From assembly GCF_018812025.1 (NCBI RefSeq), contig NC_063044.1, positions 42,809,330 to 42,873,329 of the forward strand: a stretch of DNA of 64,000 nt. The letters run 5' to 3'. The translations under genes were made by a program, and so were the position numbers. Within the stretch, counting starts at the first letter, position 1; each line of letters starts with the position of its first letter. This document shows positions 1-33,420 of this stretch, piece after piece. This DNA is from Megalobrama amblycephala (taxonomy: Eukaryota; Chordata; Actinopteri; Cypriniformes; Xenocyprididae). The notes below the pieces were generated by a model, which was not told the origin of the DNA, did no database searches, and was given only the letters and a program-made list of their open reading frames with translations.

Positions 1-29
1 GAACGAATAGTTAGAGTCTCCACAACGTG

Positions 30-240
30 ACTGAAGCGCGCGTCTGTGCACGAGCCGTCGTCACCGACAACAGCGGCAACGAGCACTCAGTGTGATTTCA
101 AGAGCAACACATTTCAACGTCAGATCGCCTTTTATTTAACACAAACAAATGAAATTAATAATCTGCCATTCAACTAGAGATGCTCCGTTTGTTATAGGTA
201 TGTCTGTACCGCGAAATGTTAAAAAACACTCACTTTTTCA
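30..240. repeat. Dispersed repeat, sister copy at 56905-57120
   Basis: Shares long blocks in the same orientation with 56905-57120, for example GATTTCAA, the CCTCTTATTTAAC-like segment and CAACTAGAGAT. It lies in pkn1 intron 1. The family was not identified. Confidence 0.6.
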
Positions 241-499
241 ATGATGCAGGAGTCGCATTTACAGGGGAATATCCGATCTGTCCGCTTACACTGCAGGCGC
301 AAACGCACGTATCCGATTCGTATCTGATTTATAACCACATATGAATGAGGCCTGAAACCGATCTGTGAAAATCGGAATCCATGCGCTTTTTTCCTGCTTA
401 CATGGTCGTGACTCATATCTGTGCCACATGGGAGGAAAAAATCGGAATTGGGTCACTTGAACCGTGCAGTGTGAATGGGGCCTATAGGTGAAAGATCTG
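241..499. repeat. Probable dispersed repeat with short internal symmetry
   Basis: Intronic sequence with repeated fragments such as ATCCGAT and ATCGGAAT in both orientations and no gene content. Judged repetitive from style only. Confidence 0.3.
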
Positions 500-1830
500 T
501 ACTGCAGGCAGGCCAATTCAGCACCAAGACTCTTCTACGATGAAGCCATGCTGTTGTAGCTGCAGTATGTGGTTTTGCATTGTCCTGCTGAAATACACAA
601 GGCCTTCCCTGAAATAGATGTCGTCTGGAGGGGAGCATATGTTTATATATAAAGGTATATATACCTTTCAGCATTCATAGTTCCTTCCAAAACATGCAAG
701 CTGCCCATACCGTATGCACTTGTGCACTCCATACCATCAGAGATGCTGGATTTTGAACTGAACGCTGATGAGACGCTGGAAGGTCTCCCTCCTTTTTAGC
801 CTGGAGGACATGGCGTCTGTGATTTCAAACAAGAATGTCAAATTTCGAAGTTTCTGGAAGTATTCCTGGGCACATTTAGTAATGTCATTGACACAATCAT
901 GCCAATGAGTGATTCAGTGTCATCTGAGGGCCCAAAGAAAACAGGCATCCAATAAAGGTCTTCGGCCTTGTCCCTTACAATGAGATTGTGTCAAAGCAGC
1001 TTTACAGTGATAACTGGTACATAATTTGGCTGCACAGCAGCTCTTAAAGAATAGTGTCAATGCAGGCAGATCAAAGCACTGTTGAATAAATGTCAAGAAT
1101 ACTGTTGAATATCAAATGTCAAGTCAAATGTAAAGTGTCCCCAACTAAGCAAGCCAAAGGCGACAGCGGCAAGGAACCCAAACTCCAACAGGTGACATCA
1201 GGTGGCAAACAAGTGGCAAATAGGTGTTAAAATGGAGAAAAAACCTTGGGAGAAACCGGGCTTAGTCGGGGGGCCAGTTCTCCTCTGGCGAACAGTGCTT
1301 TGTTACGAATCAGGTTGCTATCATAAGTCTGATAGGATCACAACATTCAAAGTATTTATTTCAGTTCCATCCAGTTGAGGATCATATTCATCATGCCGGT
1401 ATGGACGGTTTGTTGAAGAGCTGTGCTACTGGTTGTCGTGTTGATGAGGCCTTCACAATGGATGATCTAGTTGACTTTCACAGCTCTGCCCATCTTTACT
1501 CTGCCTCTCTAAGACATCCCTTTTATATCTAATCATGTTATAGGCCTGATATAAATTAACTTAATTAGTTGCTAGATGTTCTCCCAGCTGAATATTTTCA
1601 AAATGTCTTGCTTTTTCAGCCATTTCTTGCCCCCGTGCCAACTTTTTTGAGAGCTTCAAATTTGAAATGATCTCATTTAGTGGAAAAAAGTGGAAAAATT
1701 TCTCAGTTTAAACATTTGTTATGTTATCTGTGTTATATTGTGAATAAAATAATGGCTCAAGTGATTGGAAGTCTTTTAGTTTTCATTTTATTGAAGTTTA
1801 AAAAACATCCCAACATTTCTGGAATTCAGG
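500..1830 (-). mobile_element. Decayed Tc1-like transposon, interrupted
   Basis: On the - strand 515-665 encodes a Tc1/mariner DDE fragment reading HMLPSRRHLFQGRPCVFQQD then NAKPHTA, LNWPACSTDLSP, the region of the second catalytic Asp. Sequence at 690-1000 and 1470-1830 fits the remainder of the same element, with the C-terminal side at low coordinates and the promoter-side non-coding part at high coordinates. Multiple frame breaks make it non-functional. A different repeat at about 1000-1400 splits it. It lies in pkn1 intron 1. Confidence 0.65.
1000..1400. repeat. Repeat inserted in the Tc1-like relic
   Basis: Contains a segment near 1135-1300 (AAGGAACCCAAACTCC, then AACCTTGGGAGAAACCGGGC) typical of a widespread fish retroposon 3' region. 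The exact family is uncertain. Confidence 0.4.
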
Positions 1831-2267
1831 TTGTAAAAACATGTTGAAAACACTGCTTTTATTGCTTTTCTATAGCATTAAGCCTCAATGTCAACTGTAC
1901 ATTGGTTTGGTTTCTTCTTTAAATTAAACAAGTAAACATGTGCATGTAATAATAGGGGCTTTCGCGCCATGTTTTTCTAGGAACTAGTTATAGGAACTAG
2001 CCACCAGGGTGGTTCCCCGAGAACTAATGTTCCACTAGGGTCATTTTCCTGGTTTCATTCGCACCACCAGTAGGAACTCTGAAAACTCCCAAAAGAAAAT
2101 CCTGAACTTCCCACTCGTATTTACCACATTGTGGTGGCGTTCATGTGCATTAAGCTCATAAATATGATCTTTCCGACATGACTCGCGCCTTTGAATGATT
2201 ACGAAATCATGGCATCCGTGATTGTAATGGTGATTATAAATTTGATTAATTGTGCAGCCCTAGTCTT
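1831..2267. other. pkn1: pkn1 intron 1 sequence, no gene seen
   Basis: AT-rich intronic DNA with a short region rich in GGAACTAG repeats in both orientations (about 1975-2080), probably a degraded repeat. Confidence 0.4.
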
Positions 2268-2392
2268 TCTTTCTGTCTGTCGTTTTATCTATCATTCTGT
2301 CGTTCTCTGTCTGTATGTCGTTTTATCTATCTATCTGACTATCTATCTATCCATCCATCAATCTATCTGTCTGTCTATCTATCCTGCACTGA
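2268..2392. repeat. Degenerate (TCTA/TCTG)n tract upstream of a pkn1 acceptor
   Basis: Imperfect tetranucleotide array, pyrimidine-rich on the + strand, ending 25 nt before the acceptor at 2415-2416. A similar shorter tract (3131-3180) precedes the exon at 3197. Confidence 0.8.
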
Positions 2393-2416
2393 CCCTTGAC
2401 AACCTCTTTCTCGTAG

Positions 2417-24066
<21,650 letters not shown>

Positions 24067-24552
24067 GGCACAAGGGTGCATATTGAAGCTGCTAGGTGTG
24101 GGAGATGTGGACCGCTGTAACGTCCTAGCATGGTTCTCGCACCCTAGTTCCCATCTAGGGTGCTAATCGTGAGGATTCACGCACCTCCCAGTGAAACAGG
24201 GAACGCTGACAGGCTATACGCCTCTGATGACTGTAGAAGGTACTTCAAACATGAAGAGATTCAAGAATCCAGATAATGTGAAGTTCTGTGGTGTATCTGA
24301 AAGCTGGTGGCCAAGAAGTTTTCCTGTCCTATTTGGCAGGATTTTCAATCAGACTTGTTCATGACATGACCCAAAATCCTTAGCACCAGATGCCCAAGTA
24401 GTCAACTGGAATCTCATGAATAGAGTGCTGCAGGGATAATGTATTTCTGTGGGCCAGAACCCAGAAACGAGCATTTCAGCACTTTCAGTTCCATCACCTT
24501 GAGGTCATTGGGTTTTTTGAATGGGTTTTTGGTTAAATGCCTGAAATAAGGT
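24067..24552 (+). other. pkn1: pkn1 3' untranslated region (proximal part)
   Basis: Sequence after the TAG stop, without coding potential. It has a small inverted repeat at about 24149-24171 around CACCCTAG and CTAGGGTG. No AATAAA occurs before the palindromic element that starts near 24553. The first canonical polyadenylation hexamers (24799-24804 and 24859-24864) lie inside that element, so the transposon may supply the 3' end of the pkn1 mRNA. This is inference only. Confidence 0.45.
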
Positions 24553-25076
24553 CAGTGCATAGTAAACTCCTCGGTGTTAAATTAACTCTGTGTTCATATG
24601 GGAACCACCAGCAGGTTGTTAAAAGTAACATCAAAGCACAGTTAGAGTTAATTAGATAGTTAAGTGATTAACTGAGTGATTATTGTTCGATTATTGAAGA
24701 CACCTGATGATAACGAGCAGAATCACTTTGTAAACACCGTTACAAAGTCCACAAACTGACATAAAACACTGATCACCATACTGGTGAGTAATATTTTCAA
24801 TAAAACATCAACATCTAAACCTATCAATTCACAAAAAGAACTGCAGACAAATGACAGAAATAAAATCAGTCTGGTTTGTAATAAGAGAGATTTAATGTGT
24901 TTTCAGTTGATTTTGTCTAAGGCTGTGGTTGGAAGTCAGTTGAACTTCTTGTCTTTCCCTTCTTCAATAATCAAACAACCATCACTCAATTAATCACTTA
25001 AGTATCTAATTAACTGCTTCAGTGGTTCCCATATGAACTCCGAACAGTGTTAATTTAACAGTGATATTTTCACTTT
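24553..25076. mobile_element. Palindromic MITE at the pkn1 3' end, sister copy at 53795-54165
   Basis: Inverted ends around GTTCATATGGGAACCACCAG (left) and GCAGTTAATTAGATA-type sequence mirrored on the right (GTGGTTCCCATATGAACTCC). The interior matches 53795-54140 at high similarity in the same orientation. Confidence 0.8.
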
Positions 25077-25373
25077 ATTATGCTGCAACATAAAATACAT
25101 CAATAATACCCCCTTGTGATTTTTTTAAAGCTTTTACTTGTCTTGAAAAAGGCAGTTGCTAACAAGTGTCTAAAAAGGACATGAGGTTGTCGTGACATTA
25201 AACGCCATGTCGAATCTCATCTACTCGCTAGTCCGTTTTGTGTTTATAGTCACACTCTTGCAAACTATTCTAACCAAACTTTCAAGGAAAATGTTTTTAA
25301 ATAAAAACTGAAAGAGTTGTAGGAAGCTTAACTCTTTTCCCGCTAGCATTTTTTTAAAAAAGTAGCCAGCGCC

Positions 25374-26452
25374 TAGTCTGGGTAAACCCAGCCTGATCTG
25401 CCGGCGATTTGATTTCGCTCGGCAACTCAGTCTGGAAACCCGTGCGTTCAATTCTGCTGCATCTCTTACATTTTTGCGGGAACCAATCACAGACTGGCTT
25501 ATCCACCTTGCTCGCTATTGGCGGGTATAACACGATGACGATAGAGAAGCGACGGCAAGCAGCTTTCAAACTCTATCTGATCTACCCGTCACTCCAATAT
25601 AACAATGCACAATCATAGTGACACCGATTGTGTTAAGCATTTACCTTATCTCAGAGAAATGTAGCAGAGCGTTGATCCGACAGTCTCTTCATAGGAAGAT
25701 TACAAACGGCGAAAGCCAACTGATGACACACGACGATTCTCTGCTGTTATTTTGGTGGTTTGCTTCACGATGTGAGTACAGGACTCTTTTACTTCAATGC
25801 CCCTTGTTGGTAGACAATATTTTTATTATTTGCTCTATACGTTTCGTCTCCCTGCTTCTTGAATCTCGCGCCGCCTGAGCTGACTGGAATGCTTTTGGTT
25901 GTCATGACAATGACTTGGTTTAGGGCGGCTATATTCCGCGTTCGTTTACACTGAACAAGAACAGTATCAGAGTCGCCTTTTAAACTCTCGACGATGCTGA
26001 ATGACTTCTTTAGTTAGCAAACAAATCACTCGACTGGGTGTAAATACCACTCACTTTCATGTTTTTGGCACAACCTGCAAAAATCGCTCGATGCCATTGC
26101 TGCTTCTGCAAACCGCGGATCAATGCTACAAACCAATACAAACTAACTCTGCGTCTCAATCAGCTCCCTAGTTCCCTAGGTCTTGAATCAGTATATCATG
26201 AAAGTGAATGTGGCTGATTCCCTGATCAGTGCCCTGACTACTGAACTAGGGAGCTGATTGAGACACACTGGAGTTTTCGCATCGCTCTGCAAAGTACGTC
26301 ACCCGGATCGTTGATCTGATTGGTTGAAGGACTATCCAATTGCGTGACTAATGCTCGTTGATCACGCCTCTTGTGCAGCAGAAAATCCATACAGACTCTC
26401 CAGACCAATGTTCAATTTTAAATTGAGCTTGGTCTGGTGATAGCCAGACTAG
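25374..26452. mobile_element. hAT-like non-autonomous element with CCAGCGCC target duplication
   Basis: CCAGCGCC flanks it at 25366-25373 and 26453-26460. Termini TAGTCTGGG and CCAGACTAG are inverted. An internal inverted pair around TCAGCTCCCTAGTTC (26160) and GAACTAGGGAGCTGA (26244) is visible. No transposase. Confidence 0.75.
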
Positions 26453-26460
26453 CCAGCGCC

Positions 26461-29400
26461 AGCTATTTTGATCATTTTCACAAAACGTTCATGCCCCCCA
26501 GAATATTTTGTTGTAGGAATATCTGAACATACAATATATAAAAATAAAGAACAGAGTCTCTGCTTTTAAACCAAAAAAACATTTTATTCTACCTTTATGC
26601 ATTTAAATTTCATGTACCCTTAAGTTTCATTTAAAAAGAGGAACATTTTGAACAAAAAGCTGAGAAAATCATGTTTTTGTCAAATACTATGTCCAGAACA
26701 GATTCAGAACGATGATTGAATAGTAGATGGAGTAAATCGATCACCCCCAAAGCTTCACAGTCCTAAACCTCTTCATGGGTCAACATTTCATTCGGTAACA
26801 TTAGGCAGTTTTGATTAATATGCTGTTTAATGTTTGATGATTGCGTTAGCTTACTTCTGAGTAAGCAATGCTTCTATCACTTGTTTCTGCTTCTTTGTCG
26901 TTTGTGTTAAGATTCTGTACTCTTTCAAAGTTGCGTAAAAGCGTATAACTGTGAAAACATGGATTGCCGGAAAAACTTGTCCATGGTGGGTAAGCCTTGT
27001 GTCATAAATTATGTCAAATCCAAAAGCCAATGGATCCAGGGTGATGCAAACTACAAAAATATGTCATCACTGCAGTGCTCTGTGGGAGCTTGTTGACTAG
27101 CAGTCGTTTCATGGTACTGACCCCAGTAAAATGTCTTAGTGAATTCTCCCTTCATCTCTCTCGGTCTTCTTTTTCTACCAATGTTTCTGTCTATAGCACA
27201 TGACTCAGTGACTGTTTACTTCTGTAATACACTTATTTAACCACACAAGGGCGCCAGAGAGTTTGAAAGAAATGTGGAAACACTGTTGTCAGGTAGGATC
27301 TTTGAGTATGTATGAGTTCACTGTTATGAGCATGCCCATTAATGAAATGAGAGTCTGCAGCATCATTGACTTCTAGATTTGTATTTTTAGAGATTATTTA
27401 GTTGTTGTTTTTTTCTTTCTCACTGAAACTTGACTAATTATGGAAATGCTACGCCTGAAAATTACTATATTAAACAACTCAACTCTTGGATTTTTGGGAT
27501 TAATATTCCACTACACATGCACACATTCATGTGAAAGAGTAGATGAGATGAGGTTTAATTTTAATGTGGAGAAAAATTTTACGTTCTGGGATTTAATTTA
27601 CAATGGAGGTTGCACAATTAATTTTTCTGATAGTTTCTTTTATGTAATTAAACAGAAAAGAGAGAGGAAAAATTAACAAATTAGTGACCAGAGAAAAGTA
27701 ATTCAATTAAGGGAAACCTCAATTAAGCAGGACAAAACCTGAAGTTTATGAGTGTTGCAGGATGAAAATGAATGAAAGCTGAAAGAGACCAGTCTCACAC
27801 AGGCATCTGCACAAGAAAGGTAAGATCTGAAACCGTATTACTAGCACTTCTTGTGTTTATTGTCATTTGTAAGTCACCTTAAAAGTGTCTGCTAAATAAA
27901 TAAATGTAAATGTAAAAGAGATATGTACACACTCACATTTGCATGAACTGTCAAGTAAATTACTCCAACTCCATTCATTTATTTCCAAAATGGCAATGTG
28001 AGCATGGCAGTACCATCAGCAAGAATGAACCAGAGAGTACTGAAACTGTGCTGTGACGAACTTTACTGCTTAAAACATGATAGAGGGATGGTTTGAGATA
28101 ATGTTTTATTATTGCCAAACGAGAAAGGGAGAATGTATCCATGGAGACCAAAATACAGAGCTGTAAACAAGAAGGTCATAATGTCCTGTGAACAAACTAC
28201 ACTTCTATATCTTATTCTCTCGGATGGACTGTGGCTATTATCAGACTGCAGGCAAATCAGGTTTTTCTCAAATCAGAACTTTTCAGGCAGACTGTCTGCA
28301 CTAATAATTGTTTTCTAAAATTCTAAAAGTGACCAAATTAGATTGGTAGGTCCAGACATAACTGCATGGGTTGCTTTTGGTAATGGCTTAGGCGTACCCA
28401 CATATGTGACGAGGCTTTCAAAACAGATGCAGGAAAAATGGAGGTGCATCATCTCGTTCTCCACATTAGCACCCTGTTGAGTTGTGGTGCAGAACTCCTC
28501 CATCGCTCTGGAAAATGCTGAAATTTTTGGACCATAGAATTTTTTTGTGTGTCGCATCAAAAGAAAATCTGATTTGAAGCAGCCAGAGTGTCCAGCAGCC
28601 ATTGGAATTGCATTTTAATCTACATCCATATGTGGTGTGAAACAGATTTGGGAGAAAGAAAAAAAAAAAGATTTCATGTGTTTATTGTTTGTTTGTTTGC
28701 TCTTCAGACTTTTAAAAGCCCATCTTGAGAGATTTTTTTTCTGGCAGTCTGAACATGGCCTAAATGACTAATTGTTTATCGGATTTCTTGATATTGCTCC
28801 TGTTCTTTGTGTTTCCATAATTTGGCTTTTTCCAACCAAGTCACGTTTCATTAAACTCTAGTAACATGGCAATTTTATGGCCAACAGTGCGTTAATTTTA
28901 GTTGCTTTTGGGTTAAGTATCTTGCTTTGGTGCAATGGCCCCTTTTTACACCTGGTTTACCAAGATAAATACAGTAAAAAGCAGTTTCCAGTTCATCTCG
29001 AAGGTCCTTTTTGATTTGATTACTCAAACAGAAGGGGTCATGAAGGAGGTCCTTCAAAAAAGTTTGAGAAACCTTATAGAGAATGTGAGAGTAGAAAGAG
29101 AGTAGGGAACATTTATCTTTCAAATTTCCACTCGCTGTTTTCCGGGTAGTTTACAATGAATCAATGCAGAGAAGCTACTCAGACAAAATGAAAAAGCACA
29201 GTCCAAATGATTACGCTCCAGACTAGCCAAAACATCTGACATTCGATAATTGAACATCATCAGACCAGTCTATTTTACCGTTAGAAGTAATTCAATTGCA
29301 TGCTTTTTAAAAATATCTCTCAATGATTGCAACAGCTGGTTCAGATTCCCGACTCATTCTGCATGCCAGTCATGTGGGTGGGATTCGTTCACAAGGCTCA

Positions 29401-32029
29401 GGTGTGTTTTGGTCTCATCACATAAAATGTTTTGTGGAGGTTGTACATTTTTTCCACTCAGTTGAGTGTCTTTGCAAAACTCATAACAAATATTGTACTC
29501 TTTGTCTGAGATTTGTCTTTGTCTGGACAACTTCTTGAACTTTAAATGTTTGGAAACATGCTCTTGTTTTCACAGCAATGCCATAGAAGAACCATTTTTG
29601 GTTCCCCAAAGAACCTTTCAGTGAAGGTCACCATTTTAATATTATAAAGAACCATTTTCCACTATAAAGAACCTTTTGTGCATTTGAAAGGTTACATGGT
29701 TGTTAAAGGTTCTTCGTAGAACCATCAATGGCAATAAAGATCTTTATTTTTAAGAGGGTAGATTTTTAAAATACCAAGGTAAAACAATTAGGTTTAAGTG
29801 TTTGTTCATATACTTAACCCTAAGTAAGAGCAACAGTAATATCAATGCTTGTTTTAGCAAATACTGTGAATGAGAAACAGTTTTTCCTTGAGATGCTTTT
29901 CAAAACAGTGTGTTTGAGTTTTTGACAATCAAAATGTTTAACTTGTGTAACAGTATAATAATCTGTTCATCTGCAGACGGGAGCTCACTGTTCCATCATG
30001 TTTTTGCTCAAGGTGAAGATAACATCCATGTCTGTCTTTTGCTGACTCCAAAAAAATGACCACTTTGTTATATTTGGTAAAGTTGTTTACAATCCTCACA
30101 ATATCTCTTTTTGTTTTTGTCTTTTTTGTGTGTGTTTACATCATTTATGTCTTTAACTTTTAGACTGAGTCCTCCAAAGCCAATCAGCAATCAGATTCCC
30201 TCAGATTGTTGACTTTAGGGAGAAACTGTGGCCATGATCCTAAATGACTGCTGCTTAATCTAATGGTAAAACACACTTTTTGGAAAATAATACTAATTTT
30301 CGGCAGAGCGATCTCCGCATGACATCAAAGCCCTGCGAGAACAATCCAGAAGCACAAGGAGTCGTATGCTCTACAAACGCTCCGATGTCACTCGCCGATC
30401 GGTCCACACTACTCCAATGCATCTCGAACAAGCCTTCCATCAACAATTGTGGACATTTCGCTACCATTGATGTTCATGGATTTGCGAACGAACATCAGCA
30501 TCCAAACACAGCTCGCCGTAATTTGTATATAGACGGAGATTACAACTGAGCTGCTATTAGCTCGATTAGCTGCTATTTCAAAAATGGCAGTCACAAGTTT
30601 CTTTTTGGTCACGGTAAGCCCCAGCCCCTGACGCAAGCGGTTCTTACTTCTAGACCCCCCCCCCCCCCCCCCAACACACACACACACACACACACCCATT
30701 TCTGCGTTACAAAATGCACTCAATTGCAAATCACAGGCAATCAGAATTAGTTTGGATGATATATGATTATATGTTATTATATTTTCATGACGTCCGTGAT
30801 GCTTTTCCAGAATGAAACCCACAGTGTTGTTTTTTTCTGCATGCAGAGACAGAAAGACATGTCTGAAATCTGAAAGCCAATTAAATATTATTTTATGCAT
30901 CATAGAGATTTGTGTGTGTAAAATGAACACCAGTGTTTATGTCTATAAATAACTTAAAACAAAGAAGACTTTCTTCACACAACTTTACCCATTGAGTCAT
31001 AATCTATTTCTGATTCTATATTCAGTATTGACTAATATTTTTTAATAACTTAGTAGGATAAGATGGAATTACCTTGTCTGGTGGCATTTTTTAATTTTTT
31101 TTCATGTTGGAAAGACCCCTAGGGACAAAAAAACGAGCAATTTAACTTTAACTATAAAACTTACTGTTTTATGTTTCAGGTCCCAGAATCTCAAAGGATG
31201 TAGAAGGATGTATATATATCTGTTGCCATACCATTAGGAAAAATCATGTTAAGTTTTAAGCTACTAAAAGGGGTCTTGAGAGTGGTCAAACAAAACAGTT
31301 TGGTATTAGTTTGACTGTAATTTTCAACGACGGACATAGTTGGTTGTGATTATGCATGTGAGAATGCATTTATCGAAGTTACGGATAACATAATGCTTCA
31401 GTTTTATACAGTTGCCATGGAGATAAGAGCAGGCAGTATTGTGGTAAAAGGTTCACTTTTGGAAATTTTAGCAGCGCCCAAACCTCACCTGCTCTTCAGT
31501 GAAACAAACATTTAATCCAAAGAAATGGTCACTATGACCAAAAACAAAATAATAACTAAAAACACTGGTTTAAGTAGAATAGTACATTGATAAAATAAGT
31601 CAATATATTTCTTCCTATCAGCATTAAACCAAGATGATTAAGCCAAGTGTTTAGCTGAATTATTATGAACACCTTGAGCATCAATATAAATTGTTTATCC
31701 ATCAGTGTGTGGATAAACAATTAGCCAAATTATGTTTTGGATATGGTACAACAATAATAATTTGGCTTAGATATCAAAATATGCCGTTACCATCTGACAC
31801 TATTACTGTAGCTACAGTGTGGTACAGCACTTTTTGTCAGGGAAAAAAACGTTATTGTCTTACGGCTTTTCTCTCACTTTTGGTTTCTAGGTTGTCCTGT
31901 TCAAAAGTTGTGTGGTTTTATTCAAATTTAATCGCCAAATTTAATCGCTCTGTGTCTTTGTCTACCTGTTCTTCGACGCTCGCTCGCATCTTCTTAATCT
32001 TTCGCTCCTTCAGACAGTTCAGTGCGCGG
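26461..32029. other. Intergenic region between pkn1 and tgfbr3l, no gene seen
   Basis: 5.6 kb of AT-rich DNA. Holds a GTCTGCTAAATAAATAAATG-type fish retroposon tail (27886-27915), a repeat at 29571-29761 rich in AAGAACC, a C-run plus (CA)n at 30654-30700, and a probable repeat at 30250-30600. None of the open frames has convincing protein character or splice context. Confidence 0.5.
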
Positions 32030-32237
32030 GAACTCTCTCCTCCCGCCTCCAGCACGCGCGTCTCCCCACCGCTCGGCCCCGCCCCCCTCCGCGCTACATC
32101 AGCTGACCCGAACTTTTCTCACCCGATCAGAAGACAACGGATCAACCTATACGAACTCTTCTGCGGGTCTAGACTGTCCATTCAAGGGTCCCTCCACGAG
32201 CTGATACCGCTGTCCTGTCCTCTGCTGGGGGTTTCGG
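32030..32237 (+). promoter_or_regulatory. tgfbr3l: Probable tgfbr3l promoter and 5' untranslated exon 1
   Basis: This is the most GC-rich stretch in an otherwise AT-rich region, with a GC-box core (CCCCGCCCC) near 32078-32087 and several CpGs. It ends in a good donor (TTTCGG followed by GTGAGC at 32238). A matching acceptor, pyrimidine-rich and ending CTCTTAG, lies at 33361-33370, 50 nt before the start ATG. A non-coding first exon followed by a 1.1-kb intron is therefore likely. The open frame across 31691-32275 is probably fortuitous. Confidence 0.5.
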
Positions 32238-32509
32238 GTGAGCGAGCAAACGGACGCGTCGGGGATGTCATTTAGGTCCAAGACTTGCTGCAGGTGGGTT
32301 TTGGAGAAACCAGTAATACACTTATTAGCGAAAATATATAAAGCTATGAGTCAGAAAGAAGTTAAAGTAAGGTTTAATTAAAATGTCTTTTGCTGGCTTA
32401 TTCAGATTATTTTATAGTGTTGTGTGCAGAATTGTTTTGTTTTTTAATAAATTATTTATATTAATAAATAATTATATATATGCATCTTAGATTTTCTCTA
32501 GGGGTTTAG

Positions 32510-32680
32510 TTAGTTAATGGGTTAGTTTACCCAAAAATGAAAATTCTGTCATCATTTACTCACCCTCAAGTTGTTCCAACCTTCTGCTGAACACAAAATA
32601 CGATATTTTGAAGATTATAACTTGAGGGTGAAGAAATGATAACAGATTTTTCATTTTCAGGTGAACTAACCATTTAAGTC
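32510..32680. mobile_element. Short MITE related to the GTTAGTTCACCC family
   Basis: Left GGTTAGTTTACCCAAAAATG and right AGGTGAACTAACCATTTAA are inverted. It sits in the 5' UTR intron of tgfbr3l. Confidence 0.75.
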
Positions 32681-32817
32681 ATTAAAAAATAGCTTTAATA
32701 ATTAAGCTTTAATAATTTCTTGTTTTTGTATCTGTCTCGGTCTTGCTAAACTGAAAATGCTTTAAGCTACTTTATGACTGATGACTGAAAGTTTAAAAAA
32801 AAAAATCTTAACATTGC

Positions 32818-33321
32818 ACTCTAAAATTGCTGGGTTAAAAACAACCCAAGTTGGATTGAAAAACCCAGCAGCAAATGCTGTTTTGACAAACCTGCTGCAT
32901 AGTTTTATTTAACTCAACTATTGTTCAAAAATTACTGTACTGTACAAAGTATGTTGGAAATTAACATTTATTAATAGGCTATGTTTAATAAATGAACATT
33001 TATTAATACATTTAATGAATAATAATTAGACAATAAGCAATTAAATTGCTCATTAATAAATGTTCACCTTTTAAATATTATTATCGTTTCCTCTAGTAAT
33101 TATGTGTCTGATTTTTTTTAATTTCCAACCTATTTTGGGTTCATTTTTAACCAACCATATAGTCATTTTTAAACAATAGTTGGGTTAAATAAAACTTGCC
33201 CAGCAAACATTTGGTCAAACATTTAACCCAACTGCTGAGTTAACAACAAAACAACCCAATTGCAGGGTTTGTCCATTTTCAACCCAGCTTAGTTTGTTTT
33301 TAACCCAGCATTTTTTAGAGT
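32818..33321. mobile_element. MITE with ACTCTAAAAT-GCTGGGTT inverted ends
   Basis: Left ACTCTAAAATTGCTGGGTTA, right TAACCCAGCATTTTTTAGAG plus T. It ends 50 nt before the acceptor of the exon carrying the tgfbr3l start codon. Confidence 0.8.
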
Positions 33322-33420
33322 TTGCTTCCCTGTCTTTCTCTCTCTTCATATCCCTCCATTTATCTCTTAGTATGTCGGTGTAAAACTCTTCTGTGTCTAA
33401 AATCTGTCAAGTGCTGAAGG

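Noticed and set aside
30409..30930. 173-codon open frame on the - strand
   Set aside because: Contains Cys-Val and Gly runs from (CA)n and poly-C; no protein-like conservation.
31691..32275. 194-codon open frame on the + strand
   Set aside because: No recognisable domain, and its end overlaps the GC-rich probable first exon and donor of tgfbr3l; best explained as chance plus 5' UTR.
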